64,000 nucleotides of DNA from Cristatella mucedo. Taxonomy: Eukaryota > Bryozoa > Phylactolaemata > Cristatellidae. The translations under genes were made by a program, and so were the position numbers. Positions 1 through 12,631 of the stretch are shown piece after piece. Below the pieces are notes generated by a model. That model searched no databases. It was given only the letters and a program-made list of their open reading frames with translations, and was not told where the DNA came from. The stretch covers positions 1,377,501 through 1,441,500 of the forward strand of contig WPIO01000059.1 in NCBI GenBank assembly GCA_009760855.2, in the 5' to 3' direction. Positions within the stretch are counted from its first letter, which is position 1; each line of letters begins with the position of its first letter.

Positions 1-172
1 TCGACGTAACGTGAGTAGCAGGACAGTGTACCATCCCATGGTAAATCTCACTGAGGCCACAGCTTGCCGAGCTGAGACTAGCCTATTGGGCTAACTTCCG
101 ACTGCATCCGCTTTACTTGAAGCAACTCGGTGGCTGCTAGTGTATGAGCTTCTTAAGTAATAAAGCTTCCAT

Positions 173-235
<63 letters not shown>

Positions 236-247
236 TCACTCTCTCTC
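173..247 (+). repeat. (CT)n microsatellite
   Basis: CT dinucleotides with a few CCC interruptions. Confidence 0.95.
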
Positions 248-329
248 GGCAAGCAATGAGTGTCTTCAGTTGCAGCTAATACACTGGTATTTGGTGCCAC
301 TGTTTCACCAGGCAGACACCGAGGACTAA

Positions 330-1260
330 CATGGCTTATCTCAACCGCCCTCCCATAGATATAGTTGCTACCTATTTAAATTATATTTATATTAGTTGCC
401 TTTGTACAGCGCTGTAGAGCTGGCTTTATCTAACGGAAATATTCTGACAATTCTGTAAGTAGATGATCCTAGAAGGGCCTGCCCTAGAATTGACCCGTAT
501 GCGAAGGGGAGCACCGAAGGGGTGCCGCCTCCGGGAGTTATCCACCCTTCGAGAGTTGTTCACCCTCCGAGAATGCCTTTAAAAGTGTCTATCTGAAGCC
601 TGAAGCTCCTGAAGCCGATGCATTCTGGAGCGAAGCAGCCACTTTTTTGAGCCCTTATAGAAATACCGGAGCATAGCCTAAAAACTGAGGATAGTCTCCA
701 CTTGAAAAAAAACGACCCAGAGTATGGTTGCCGAGAGCCTCCGAGAGCTCTCTTAAGTTTGAGGCATCGCAGTCACATTAGGTTCGGTACTGTCCGCAAA
801 AAAATTGTGTTCCAGTTCACGTGGAAGCTGGTCTCAGCATCGAATCGACTGCTAGATTAGCAAAAGGCCAGAGATCAGAGCAGTGTTTTTTACAGCAGCC
901 AGCTAATAATATTCATAATAATAATAAGATATTTGTGTAAAGCCCTAAGAAAGCTGAATCTCTTTCTAAACACTTTGCACGTGCAGGAAAGGAAAAGCAT
1001 GTCAATTCAGTATTCGTGCCTCCATCCAAAGCATTGCACGACTAAAGCAAATCTAGAGTCTCGACCTTTTACCTTTCGTGTGAAATCATCCAAGGTTGCA
1101 GTAAACGAAGTAGCCACCTTAATATAGTCGAGTCAAAAGAGCTCATCACCTGAAGACCGTAGACAATCCCCAATGTGGTCGTCAATGACAGACAAGCTTA
1201 GTCATAACTCAGGTTTTTAATTCTTCTCTTGATAACAGGGTTGTTCTAAAGTCTTTCAAA
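330..1260. other. no recognised feature
   Basis: No gene, tail or repeat family could be recognised here. Short open frames lack any family resemblance. Confidence 0.5.
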
Positions 1261-1264
1261 TCGC

Positions 1265-2340
1265 CCACCGTTCAACCGATACTTTAAAAGCCTGGATTTG
1301 ATTCAGAGGTCCTAGCAAACTATTTAAACCCAGTTTCCTTTTCTTTCTTTTTTCTTGTCAAAGATTCTCGAAAAGCTTGTTTCTAAGCAGCTTGTAGAAA
1401 ACATTGTCAAAAGAATGTCAGATGTGTCAGAATAAATTCAGTCGGAATTCAAGCAACACCTCTTCACTGAAACTGCTCTTCTCTGTGTGACCGAAATCTC
1501 AGGCAGCTATGATGATGGTTATGTTACTACCCTGCTCCTACTCGATCTATCGATTGCGTTTAAAACTATTAATATCCTCTATGTACGATTGATAACACCG
1601 GATGGCCTTGCAGACAAGGCAATGGCATTGTTAAAATCGTACTTATCCTATCGTACTCAATTCGTTTCGTCTGGTGGTCAAGTCTCATCCAGCATTACAG
1701 TCACCTGGGTGGAGTCCCACGAGGCTCCGCTCTCAGTTCTTTGGCGTTCTCCGTGTATACTGAACCTCAGAGAGAACACGAGATGGAGCTGATCGAGCCG
1801 ACTCGGAGGGTTAGGCATTCCAGTTTCTGACTAACAATAGGTGTTGCCCATTATTAGTAGATGGCTTGCATCGTCATTTAATTTGAGAAAGTTTGTTGCC
1901 ATCATAGTGCAAATTTCAGAAGGTCATGCTGTAAGAGAGCTGAGAGGGTTTGAAAGGTTGGAAGGCGAGAAAAGATTATCTTGCCCGTCACCTATTGGAT
2001 ATATTTCCTCATCGGGCTTTGCATCACTCCACCTGCTACTCTTATTCAAGTTACTTAGCTGCGCCTCAAGTAAACGTCAAAGTCTTCAGACTGTGCCTTT
2101 AGTTCGTGGGCTTCCAATACCCGAAACTCATTTCTGACTCAAGTCAAGACATCCGTAACTTGGCGGTACCTAAAGAGAAGCTATAAACCCACCTGTTCCA
2201 CAAAATGTCTTCGTTAATTGTCTTTGTGTGCCTATTCGTGCTGATACTGTGCACTTTATCTTTAAGCAATGCATCTGCTTCCTATCCAGCTTATGAAAAT
2301 TCCCAAGAAAGAGATAGGTTACTACAAATACATCTTGCTA
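1265..2340 (+). mobile_element. degenerate LINE RT relic with an inverted segment
   Basis: 1265-1800 (+) shows RT fragments KPGFDSEVLANY, SKILEKLVSKQLVENIVK, TETALLCVT and LLLLDLSIAFKTIN with frameshifts. 1840-1970 matches the - strand of LINE A, the RT region downstream of the catalytic box. 1975-2290 is a + strand 3' part. The LSIAF replaces the usual LSAAF. Confidence 0.75.
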
Positions 2341-2369
2341 TTACAATAAATATTGTAATTATCTGATTA

Positions 2370-2515
2370 GGTCCAGCAGGGGGAGGGGCTGCTCACTCAT
2401 CTTAAACGACCAACGACGGTCGTTTGCTCGAGCCAAGCAGCACATGTAAAGCAACAGGATCGAGATTAAGTTCTCTTTGGGCACTATGCAAATAAATATC
2501 CATATTTGTATATCA
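2370..2515 (+). mobile_element. degenerate SINE-A
   Basis: A GGTCCAGCAGGG...TTTGCTCGAGCC head and ATCGAGATTAAGTTCTCTTTG tail, as in the better copies at 43508 and 56335. Confidence 0.6.
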
Positions 2516-2599
2516 TACTATTGCTATTATTGATATAATTATATGCACTCACTTCCAGTGATTCCTCCTATCTATCTTTGAGGTACTTATAGTATACAC

Positions 2600-3470
2600 T
2601 GAGGTCAGATGCACGATGCAAGGCTCTCGACGTGCCCCATACAAAATTCGCTCGACCGTCAAACGCACTGCCAAAACTTACATTACATTGAGCGGCCTGT
2701 GCACTCAGATGCCTACAGCTGGTGCAAAACTCTGAAGCTAGGCTTGTCTGTTGTGAGCATCACAGTTGCCGTGACTTCTCACCGACCTGCACTGGCTATC
2801 AGTCAAGCAATGCATCTACTTCAAGGTTATGTCACTCACTTTCAGGTCCCTCTATTCTTTGGCTCCAACCTACCTATCAGATCTAGTCCCCCATTAGGCC
2901 AAGCTTCGTACAACCCACTTTTCGGAATCCAACTGTTTACCTGTAGCTCGTACAAACCCTAAATCGTTTGGAGATGTGTTAAATTTACTGCACTATGAGT
3001 TGCATTTAACTGAACCATATTTGTCTATGCTGCAGATCTGACTACTTTGCTATGATACATCTACTATTATTACAAGCTAAAAATGTAGCACTGCCGAAAA
3101 AAGGTCATTCTCAGTAAGAAACAAGAGGTCGACAGATTGCAACAAATGAGCTAATGGAAAAGGTATGAATAAAGTGGCCAACACTAAGAGAAAATGTTGC
3201 CAAACAACTGACTCTAAGCAACTAGGCTTGTATGTCGTGAGCGTGGCAGTTGCCACATCACACCACTTCTCACCGACCTGCACTGGCTACCAGTCAAGCA
3301 ACGAATCGACTTCAAAGTTTTGTTGCTTACTTTTAGGTCCCTTCATTCTATGGCTCCAGCCTATCTCTCCGACATACTCCCCCATCAGGCTACGCATCGT
3401 ACCACCGGCTTTTCGGAATCCAACAGTCTACCAATACCGGTATACCTTATGTATACACCTATGTACACAC
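2600..3470 (+). mobile_element. LINE A fragments
   Basis: Two + strand fragments (2680-2960 and 3190-3460) of the RT C-terminal region, e.g. GGTGCAAAACTCTGAAGCTA and CACCACTTCTCACCGACCTG. The second mirrors 4150-4440 on the opposite strand. Confidence 0.75.
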
Positions 3471-3764
3471 CTTTAGCCTACGGGCAATTTAAAAAAGAGT
3501 TTATAGCCATTCTCTATTTCATCCCTGTGACTTTCTTAAGAAGGTAAAAGTTTGTTTTCAAGTGATAAAGCATTGTACAACCCGAATTAATGATAATAAT
3601 ATTAATAGCAATAATTATGAATTCTTACAAGCCCCTGATTGATTAAAATTATCTTGTAATGCACTTGCAATAGGCTGAAAAGGAAGCATGTCAACCTGCA
3701 GAGGCTTATTAGGAAACATAGAAATGTAATACTCATCATTATGTGTAAGCCATACAATATTTAT

Positions 3765-4531
3765 GTTAATAATAATAATGTAATAATAATTATAATCTTG
3801 ATAAAGCACCCTCAGATAACTCAATCTCTTTCTAGGCGCTTTACATTTGCTGCAAAGGGAAATGCAATTGAATGGTGAGTAACATCATGCTTGATAAACA
3901 GACAAAATGAATAACATGGTTAGGGGTGACATGCACAGGGTCAGCATGCAAATGTGGTTAGTGGCAGCATGCACAGTGTCAGCACGCATAAGCACATAAA
4001 GGACGAATCCCAGGAACCCATTAAATGCTGTCCTAAATAGGTGTGTTTTTAAGTTCCTTTTAAATGTGGTCAAGTCAGGGGATGTTCTGACGCAAGCCGG
4101 GAGGGAGTTCCGGGCTTTGGGAGCATACGAACTAAATGCACGGTCTCCAAAGGATTTGAGATTTGTACGAGGTTTAGGGTTTAGGGATTGGTAAACAGTT
4201 AGATTCCGAAAAGCAGGTGGTACGATGCTTGGCCTGGTGGGAGAGTATATCTGAAAGATAGGCTGGAGCCAAAGAATGAAGGGAACTAAAAGTGAGCAAC
4301 AAAACTTTGAAGTCAATTCGTTGCTTGACTGGTAGCCAGTGCAGGTCGGCGAGAAGTGGTGTGATATGGCAACTGTGCTGCTCACGACAGACAAGCCTAG
4401 CTGCAGAGTTTTACACCAGCTGCAGTCGCCTGATCGCACATGCCGGTAGGCCAGTAAGCAGTGAGTTGCAGAAGTCGAGACGGGATGTCACGAATGCATG
4501 AATCAACTTGGACGTGGTATCCTCACGTAAT
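3765..4531 (-). mobile_element. LINE A 3' half, interrupted by LINE B
   Basis: It has a (TAA)n run, the hairpin tail (TAGGCGCTTTACATTTGCTG) and the SFGDRAFSSYAPKARNSLPA and TFKRNLKTHLFRTAF coding fragments. The sequence breaks at about 4531 and resumes at about 5907 with ATCTAAACAAGCCCGAAT. Confidence 0.85.
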
Positions 4532-5906
4532 TTAATGTAATGATGCAATGTATCTCCGTCAGTAACTCCACAAAGTCATAAAGACCATGTGGGTGTTACG
4601 AAGGAGAGTTTTATATAGCGCACTCACAGCCTAAGCGGCTTTCGGTACGCATTCGGTAGCCAACAGACTTCATCTCACGCAACAAAGAGAAAGTGGGAAG
4701 CATAGCAGAGTTAGGAGAGCAGTTGAGGTAGTGAGTAGCATAGAAGTAGCAGCTCAGGACCGCTGAAAAGGATGTGCCCTAGTCGGCAGTAGGAGAGTAG
4801 TTGTCGTTGCGTAAGAATTGTGGAAGCGAGTTCCACAGTCTAGGACCTGCAGAGCTAAAGCTTCTGTCGCCAACTGTCTTTAAGCGGAGGAATGAGACAG
4901 CTAATTTATTGTCCACACACGACCTGAGGGCGCGAACAGGCGGAAACTGATGCAGCAGTTCAGCTAGGTGCGAAGGAGCCAAGCCGTGGCGGGCATTGTG
5001 GGTCAGCGTAAGAACTTTGCTCTGTATCCTTTGCTCAACCGGCAACCATCCTAGCTTTTTTAGCAAAGGAGACACGTGTTCAAACCGCTGGGACTTGAAG
5101 ACTAGCCTTGCAGCCATATTCATAGTCCGCTGTAGTGGCATAATAGCTTTCTTTGGCAGCCCGGCCAAAAGGGAATTACAATAATCAAGCCGAGACAGAA
5201 CTAAAGAGCTAGTTAAATTTTTACAAGCCACTGTGAGAGACAGCTTCTAATCTTGGATAGGGATCGGATGTGATGGCTAGCTGTAGAGGCAGTCTTCTGA
5301 ATGAAGCTTTTGAAATTGAGGCAGCTGTCGAACACGACACCTAGATTACGAGCACGTGGTGAAGGTCGCACAATAGCATCACCTATTAGAAGAGCAAAGC
5401 CTTTTAATCCAGCTACACGCTTAGGGTGTCCTATGAGCAGCAGTTCGGTTTTATCGTCATTTAATTTCAGGAAGTTTTCCGACATCCAGGATCGAATATC
5501 GGCAAGGCAAGCATTCAGTTTCTCAGTTGCTGCAGCAGATTCCGACGGTTTAAATGACAAATACAACTAAGTATCATCTGCATAAAAGTGATGTCCTATT
5601 CCATGGGTTTTAATCACTTTTCCCAGAGGTTGTGTATAAATGGAGAACAGCAAGGGACTGAGTACAGACCCTTGAGGGACTCCACAGGTGACCCTTCTCA
5701 TGTCTGAGACCTGACCCCCACACGACATGGATTGAATACGATCAGACAGGTATGATTTAAACCACGCCAGTGCTTTGTCTGCCAGACCGATCGCTGTTCT
5801 CAATCGTTCAAGCAGAACGTCGTGATCAATGGTGTCGAAGGCAGCAGACAGATCTAGCAGAGCTAGGGCAGTGACATTCCCGTCGTCGTTGCCACGTAGA
5901 ATGTCA
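4532..5906 (-). pseudogene. LINE B reverse transcriptase, 5' truncated, near-intact C-terminal half
   Basis: On the - strand it reads LDLSAAFDTIDHDVLLERL, GVPQGSVLSPLLFSIYTQPL, FYADD, LNDDKTELLLIGHP, RNLGVVFD, LSRLDYCNSLLAGLPKKAI, RLVFKSQRF, LGWLPVEQRI and SAGPRLWNSLP. YADD holds the catalytic Asp pair of the RT palm. Two lesions are visible: an in-frame TAG two codons after YADD (about 5567) and a frameshift near 5215-5230. It is a jockey-superfamily (CR1/Rex1-like) non-LTR element, distinct from LINE A in sequence and 3' UTR. The 3' end lies near 4540. The N-terminal endonuclease and ORF1 are absent. Confidence 0.88.
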
Positions 5907-6090
5907 TCTAAACAAGCCCGAATTTTAGCAATGTTATGTAGAATGAAGGGACCTAAAAGTAAGTGACAGAACCTTGAATTATATACGCTGCTTGAATGGG
6001 ACCCAGTGCAGGTCGGCGAGAAGTGGTATGATGTGGCAACTTTGCCGTTCACGACAGACGAGCCTAGCTGCAGAGTTTTTCGCAACTATA
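5907..6090 (-). mobile_element. LINE A continuation past the LINE B insertion
   Basis: ATCTAAACAAGCCCGAATTT resumes LINE A, then a second LINE A piece (ATGAAGGGACCTAAAAGTAA to AGCTGCAGAGTTTTT) follows. Confidence 0.75.
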
Positions 6091-6099
6091 AGCCACCGA

Positions 6100-7515
6100 A
6101 GCGGGTCCCCCAATTCAACCAAGCCTATGCTGCATTTAAATTCGTGACTAACGCTGTGATAAATCACACCGTGCACAGTACGGCTGTTTACCGGCCAATA
6201 CTATTTTTACCCAAAATCAATATTTTGCTGTTGTTGCTTTCAGGTGCTCAGACTAGTAAACAACAGCCTGCTCTTCCTTATGACATTTTCCGAAGGTCTG
6301 GTGGAAAATGGAGAAGCATCTACCTGTGCTGGCAAGGAAATTAAACTTGCTCGTCTGCTCTGGATGCTGATCACACAGCCCACAAACCTAGAGCAATAAT
6401 GGTAGTCGGCAGGCAATACTAGCCGTATGTTGCCTTCTGATCGTCGCGAACTCTCTGATGATGGTATGATCCAGGTGAAACCTTAGCCTACTGAAGTCGC
6501 TTGCTTATGTAGGACTGGAGCATCTAGCTTTCACTCTCAATAATTTTCTTGATCAGGGTAAGATCATTTCTCTGCCACTGTGAGGCAACGTCACTGTTCG
6601 CGGTCATTGTCAAATCAGAGTATGTATTTGTGTTATGGGGATCTCCGACCGTTGACTGACCCTGTAAGGTGTGACAGACTCGTCATCAGGGTGCCCCACT
6701 CGGCCTGACTGCTGCCTGACCTTCTTGCTTGACCTCTTGGCAACGTGAGAAACAATTAAATATTATTGAAGTGGCCGGGACACGGCCGGAAATGATGGCA
6801 GCAGAAATGTCACGAATGCAGGGAGCACAGCTAAAGCTGAAATGCAGCAGAAATGCCGACTTCGTTCAACGATGCCTCGCGAATATGTATGTGTTCCCGA
6901 AATCCACGTGCTAGCACTCTCTGAGTTGAGTCACCGCAACTCTAGGTCTCTTCTGTGAATTGCCAACCTTTACGGAAACACTTAATGGAAACCCTTGCAC
7001 TCGTATTGACTGCAATCCTCTGACGTTATATGTTGGTAAGCCTTCAGCCTCAAAGACATCCTGACTATGCCTTACTTAGAAAGGAAACTTGGTTTGCTTT
7101 TGCGATGTTGTAATTTTCTTTGGTACTTTGGAAAAACGAGCAACCGACGGCGAGCGGAAAAAGATTTGCCGCGAACCGGAACGATGATCCCCCGACCTCT
7201 ATTTTTCGATGAGCACGCGTTGGTGCCTCTTTTAACTCTGCATTCCTCAAACTCCGGCAATCATGCAATCGTCAACTTGCCTACATCAGGTACATCGCAT
7301 CGTAAATCGCATGTCTGCTGTCAGTTGGAATTTAGTGCCTTAGAAAGTGTACGGTCCAAGATACAGACCAAAGTACAAAGTTTTCCATGGAACGCCAATG
7401 TACTAGCGATCATTTGGTGGGCGCAGGTCTCTTAGGGAGGTCGGTGTGAGATTTTCGTGCCAGCAGACTGAACGGAGCGGCAGCAGAAGTGGAGCTTGAC
7501 AAGCAAACCAGATAT
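6100..7515. other. no recognised feature
   Basis: No conserved exon, tail or repeat seen; only short unrelated open frames. Confidence 0.5.
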
Positions 7516-7517
7516 AA

Positions 7518-7519
<2 letters not shown>

Positions 7520-7582
<63 letters not shown>
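7520..7582 (+). repeat. (AT)n microsatellite
   Basis: About 31 uninterrupted TA units. Confidence 0.97.
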
Positions 7583-7585
<3 letters not shown>

Positions 7586-7694
7586 CTATCGAGCATATCT
7601 AGTAGCCAATCCTTGGAAGGTTATCAAAAGCAGACAGCACCAGAGAATATAATATAATTCATTTATACATAATTCAGAGAGGCTGGAGTAAATG

Positions 7695-7872
7695 TAAATA
7701 CATAAATATTAGCTGATTTAACAGCTCAATTTGTATAGCAGCAGAACAGCCTTGACGGCTATCACCAGCCGCTCGCAGTTGGAAATAAAGGATCGCTCAA
7801 CTGCAGGATTTGAACCTACGATTTCGGTCGTGAAGAGCCAGCACCTTATCTCCTGGGCTATCACGGCCCGTC
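7695..7872 (-). mobile_element. SINE-B (tRNA-derived)
   Basis: On the - strand it carries a tRNA-like head (TAGGTTCAAATCCTGCAG as box B) and the family body (GATAGCCGTCAAGGC). Six more copies share this layout. Confidence 0.75.
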
Positions 7873-8960
7873 TAGTCCGTGCGTAGACTTTCGCAGAAAC
7901 GCGTTAAAGTAGAAAACTTCTCGCACTTTTCACGATGACCGAATTTTAATGCAACACTCAATCAAGACCCTGAAGATACAATTGAATACGAACGTTTTAG
8001 CATTTCTCTTCATTTAGTTGAGTGACTTTTTCATGGCAGCACTTTTTGGGTTAACTACCCCACACCGGTGCAGACTCCTACAGCCTGAGGTAGCATTACG
8101 GGGGGGGGGAGGGAGGAGGGAGGCCCTGCTCAGCACGGTGAGGTCAGCGCTATTCAGAGGTGGGTGTAATGACCACGCCAGCCTTCTGCCGCTGCGCCTG
8201 GCTAATGCTGCTGAGTGGCATCCAGCCACATACACTGCGAGCGCGTGCGAGTGAGGGTGTGCCGCTCAGCCGATCTCAGCATTGAGAAAAGTAAAACTCT
8301 GTGCAACTATTCGCAGCAATGACCGCTGGCGATGCCAATTCTAAGATTTAAAGGCTTTCAAACCTGTGATGGCTTTCAAACCTGATGCGAGCGAGCAAGC
8401 AAGCGTCCAAGTGTCGAGACATTTACCGAGCGCGTTCACCCAGTCCTCACTCGTTCCGCTTAGGCTCTGCACTGTCGGGTTCTTGCTTGTCTGCAGCCAC
8501 ATCCATATCGTAATAAGCTTGTCTCTGCGCTCGCTCCGAGTCGTTGTGGGCGCTCCCGCGAGCTGGAGCCGGAGCGCCCATGTTCTTTATCAGGTATCCG
8601 GAGTCTGCTCTAGCCAGATAGCAGACCGTCGTAGCCGAGATAGGCGGTCCTGTTACAAACGAGCTGCTGCAGCCGCTTCTGCACTTGAGGCCTTGGGCTG
8701 CCTCGAGCACCGTTCTCTCATAGAACGAGGCGCTAGTCCTTGCCAAAGCATGAGGAATATACTCTGAATGCTCTGAAGCCCTGAGCCCGGTGCCCAGCAA
8801 CGCCTGCGGCTTGGGGCGCACTGCCTCGGATATTTATGAGCCCCAAAGTTGTGATGCGGAAAAATATTTAACAGGGAATAATTTATATTTCGTTGACCAG
8901 CTAAATATTTAATATTGCGACACTGTCTGTAGAAATAAAAAAAAATATTTTCCCAAATAA
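7873..8960. other. no recognised feature; G10 run at 8101
   Basis: Several overlapping frames on both strands, with no family resemblance. Confidence 0.45.
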
Positions 8961-9374
8961 ATCGACGCTCGGTAAATTGATGCATTTTCCCTTTTGCTAC
9001 ATTGACGAGCTGAAATGTCGTTCCGGAAACAGGAATTCGGTGCGCACGAGCGAGAACATCGAGACAAACCAGCACACGAGAGCGAGCGCATGGCTGGAGC
9101 AATGGATTGATGTGTGCTACCATCCGCACCACTTCCGTCGCTGTCGGCTTCCAGTGGCCCCACGAGCCGCAGAAAAGACTGGAGGAAGCCATGATGCACG
9201 GAAGCAACGCGCCAACAAGAATCGATTGGATGCAAAGACAATTCACCGCAAGTCACTACGCTGCCCACAACGAAGCGAATGCGGCGGTGACCCTGTGACC
9301 CTGCATCTTAGCCAGAAAGTGTATCTGATGACTTACGTGTTCGACATTGTGAAACTTCAAGCCGTCCAAGCAGA

Positions 9375-10330
9375 AGATGAAAAATTTCCGAATCAAAAGA
9401 AACCGAAGATTCAATCCGGACTTCTATTCTAAGACACTACCAAGTGGAGAAGCGATTAATCGAACGCGGTGTTGCGTATTCCGAGCAGCAGGATGCCGTG
9501 TACTGTTTCTGTTGCAAGTTGTTTGGCGGGACAACAGTGAAACTAGCGCCTAACGATTTGCAATAATACTGTGGAGGAGCATGAGAAGTCAAGGGACCAA
9601 CAGGCAACAGCGCACGGTGATCTGGGGGAGCTCGAATTGCGTTACCAAGCCGCCTCAACTTTTGCCTAGCGGAGGCTAGCTTTAGTGGATAAAGACAGAT
9701 CTCATTACCGCGCGCCTTGTAGAATGCATTGTAGCGGTCGTGCGGCTTTTAGAAGAGAGGAATATGGCATGTCTTAGCAAAGCTCAATTACTTGCAGAGT
9801 TCGATCCCGTACTGGCCAAGTACTTACGGCGAATTAAGAATGCAGAAACAGTGAGCCCATGATCTGGGCCTGGTGCAAAGACTCCGAAGCCGGCTCCAAG
9901 ACGAACGCGCTAGCAGAACAAGTGGCTTCTTTTCACTTCCTACCGTGTATGACAATATGGTACGATCGGCTAGTTGATATCAATAAGGTCAGCAAGCTAT
10001 TGCAGTAAGAAAATGAGCAAATTGACTCACCCGGGAGCTTATCACGACCGGTGCTTGTTACGTGGCAATCGCCAGAGCGACGTTGTCTTCTCGTCAGCAT
10101 TCGACGAGGCAACAAACGCATGCAAACAAACATATGTAAGTAAACAAACATAAGCAAAACAGCACGACCTACCAAACGAGACGCCAGCGGAGCTGCGAGC
10201 GGAGAGCTCGGCGAAGAATCTAAATTGAAACTCGCCAAACCCCATCTACGACCAGCGGTGGTGCAGGAGAGCGGATCGTTAAGGATATCTGTCGAACACG
10301 ACCCAAGTGCCGAGCTTGATTACGCTAAAT
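9375..10330 (+). pseudogene. hAT-type transposase relic (TTF zinc finger / DUF4371 kind)
   Basis: Fragments in shifting + frames follow the order of ZMYM/DUF4371-like hAT transposases. FYSKTLPSGEAI comes first, then AYSEQQDAVYCFCCKLFGG (TTF-type zinc-finger cysteines), HEKSRDQQATAHGDL, CIVAVVRLLEERNMACLSKA, LLAEFDPVLAKYLRRIKNAE and FLPCMTIWYDRLVDINKVSK. Frameshifts and stops separate them, so it is dead. The catalytic C-terminal part is absent or unrecognisable and no terminal inverted repeats were identified. Confidence 0.82.
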
Positions 10331-10509
10331 CGACCGAAGCTTTCGCGAGCCACGTTCATCTTTGAGTGAAAAATTAAATAGCGCTAAATATTTAACTTGG
10401 AAATAAAATATACAAATAAATAAGAGAGATATATGTAAATGACGAGCGCCGGTTCTCGATGCGACGCGTCCGCATCCGAGAGAGCGAAGAACAGTCGATT
10501 CGACAGATC

Positions 10510-10675
10510 TCACGGGTGCGTTACACGCGGAGAGGCGTTGCACTGTCAGAGCATCGGTCTGAGTCTCACAGGTGCGTTACGCGCGGAGAGGCGTTGCACT
10601 GTCAGAGCATCGGTCTGAGTCTCACAGGTGCGTTACACGCGGAGAGGCGTTGCACTGTCAGAGCCTTGGTCTGGC
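10510..10675 (+). repeat. 56-bp tandem repeat, three copies
   Basis: GGTGCGTTAC recurs at 10515, 10571 and 10627 within a near-identical unit containing GGAGAGGCGTTGCACTGTCA. The copies differ by a few bases. Confidence 0.95.
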
Positions 10676-10679
10676 TCGA

Positions 10680-11390
10680 GAGTCGTACCGTACAGCTACT
10701 CTTGTAGGACGCCTAAGCTCAAGGGAATGCCCTGCTAAAAGCCAAGAGCGAAACTCTCTACCAATTGAAGCATTAATATGCGGCCCGCTCGCAAGAACAA
10801 AAATGAACGTATTTCCTCAAAGCCCGCGCGCGCACGCTGACAGAACCTGGCTCGGCGACTCTCCCAGCGGAGCTCGTCTCTTGCCGCGTCTCTAGCCTCA
10901 GGCAAACTAGCCTCAACGAAACTAGCCGTCTCTAGCAGCAACAGAACTGACCAAGAATACCTAAGGCTCAGTAATTGTCCCCGCTCCCAAGATGCGACTC
11001 ATCTCCCTTATAAAATGGCCTCGCGGGGCATGCCGTAAGTGGACATGAGAGGCCATGATGTACAGGCTCGGCCACAAGCGGACATTCAAGGCAGTGGCCC
11101 AAATCGAAGGCCACTAAACCTTCCTAGGCACGAACAGCAATGCCACAAACGCCAATAGACTACAAACCAGCCACATCAATGTAATGACTTCGGCTTGTAT
11201 GGCATCGATCTAGAGAACCGTGATTAATGACCGATTTCGAGCGATTACAATTTATGGAAATTCGTCATAAACTTGCTGGCGTGGACGCCGAAGTTTCAGC
11301 TAGCAGGTACGCCGAACAGTTGGGCTCAATTGTTTAAGCTGACAGCAGTTCCTTAGTCTTAGCCTAGCGGTTAAGGCGGCACTTTTCAAG
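10680..11390. other. no recognised feature
   Basis: A tRNA-like AGCCTAGCGGTTAAGGCGG near 11357 may be a SINE head. Nothing else was recognised. Confidence 0.4.
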
Positions 11391-11393
11391 GTC

Positions 11394-11466
11394 GAGATCT
11401 CGAAGTTTCAAAATCTAGATTTCGAGGTATCTAGATTTTGAGGTATCTAGATTTCGAGGTATCTAG
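11394..11466 (+). repeat. short tandem repeat of ATCTAGATTTCGAGGT
   Basis: About four imperfect 16-17 bp units. Confidence 0.85.
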
Positions 11467-11754
11467 TTTCTTGTCTTTTCAAGATTGAGATATAGCTGCA
11501 GCGGGCAGTATTCTACAGTCCCGCTGCGGGGAGCACGATGATGCTAAGTACTAAGGCTCCTATCCTGCTAAATACATGAGGCAGTTGTACCATCTAAGCT
11601 TGTATGTTTTTTACTTTTTGAAACTAGGTCCAGGTTTGTATAAAAAAGGCTGCAAAAGTTGAAGGGGCATCGTGGAGCAACGTGGTGGCCATAAAAAACG
11701 AATTATGTGAAGCTATTAGAGGTGACTATTAACAAAAAAGCAAACACGACACCA

Positions 11755-12160
11755 ACATGTGCTCCGATCTGTTTATGTATCTGAAAAAGCCTGCCCTTGA
11801 TCATGACAATTTAAGTAACTTTCATTCAGCCTCCCTTCTGTCATTCTTAAACAAGAAACTGGAACGAGTGGTGGCTCCCTCAAATAAACTATTGCACCAG
11901 TTCATCGAATCGTGCTGGCGGGTTCCAATCGGGATTAACAACTAACCATTCATTCTACGGACACAGCTCTGCTTCTGGTCTATAAAGATTTCCTCGCCCA
12001 TTCCGATAAGGGCCTCACTGCTGATCTATCAGCAGCATTTGACGAAATTGACCAGCTGATTCTTCCAAGTGCCTTTTGGACACCCCAAGTTTTCAATGGC
12101 AATTGCTAAACTTGGTTAGGTCCTACATCCGGGAGACTAGCCCGAGTGTAGATGCCGGTC
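11755..12160 (+). mobile_element. LINE RT N-terminal fragment
   Basis: KKPALDHDNLSNFHSASLLS, FLNKKLERVV, then frameshifted pieces resembling TALLLVYKDFLAHSDKG and ADLSAAFDEID. This is the RT region upstream of the catalytic box. Confidence 0.78.
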
Positions 12161-12570
12161 AGTCGTCTAGAGAGCCCTTTAAGGCCTTAGAACAATAAAA
12201 TATTTTTGTTGTATTGTCAATTTTCAAAGCTTACGATAAATGTATTTATATAGTCATAGCAAACAATACAATATAATGTTCTTGTAATTGTAAAGACACA
12301 ATATATCGTCATTGTCATCGGAGCAAATATTGTAGAATTGTGTCTAGTAAACATGCTGCACGGACTTACGCAGTCCGCGATCCACACAATGCGGTCAGAC
12401 TCGGAGTTCTGGAAGTGCTGTTAGAACTTGAAACTTAAGAAATAAAATGCTCGATAAGTCTTGCAATAATATAGCTATTATCATCTAGACAATTCAATAT
12501 ATTGATATTGTTACGGAACCCGATGCAATATATTTTTAACAATACAATACAATTGTTCTCCCATACATAT
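12160..12570. other. AT-rich, no recognised feature
   Basis: Low-complexity AT-rich DNA separating two LINE fragments that may be one disrupted copy. Confidence 0.4.
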
Positions 12571-12574
12571 ATTT

Positions 12575-12631
<57 letters not shown>

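Noticed and set aside
10510-10675. CRISPR-like repeats
   Set aside because: Direct tandem units without spacers in a eukaryotic sequence.
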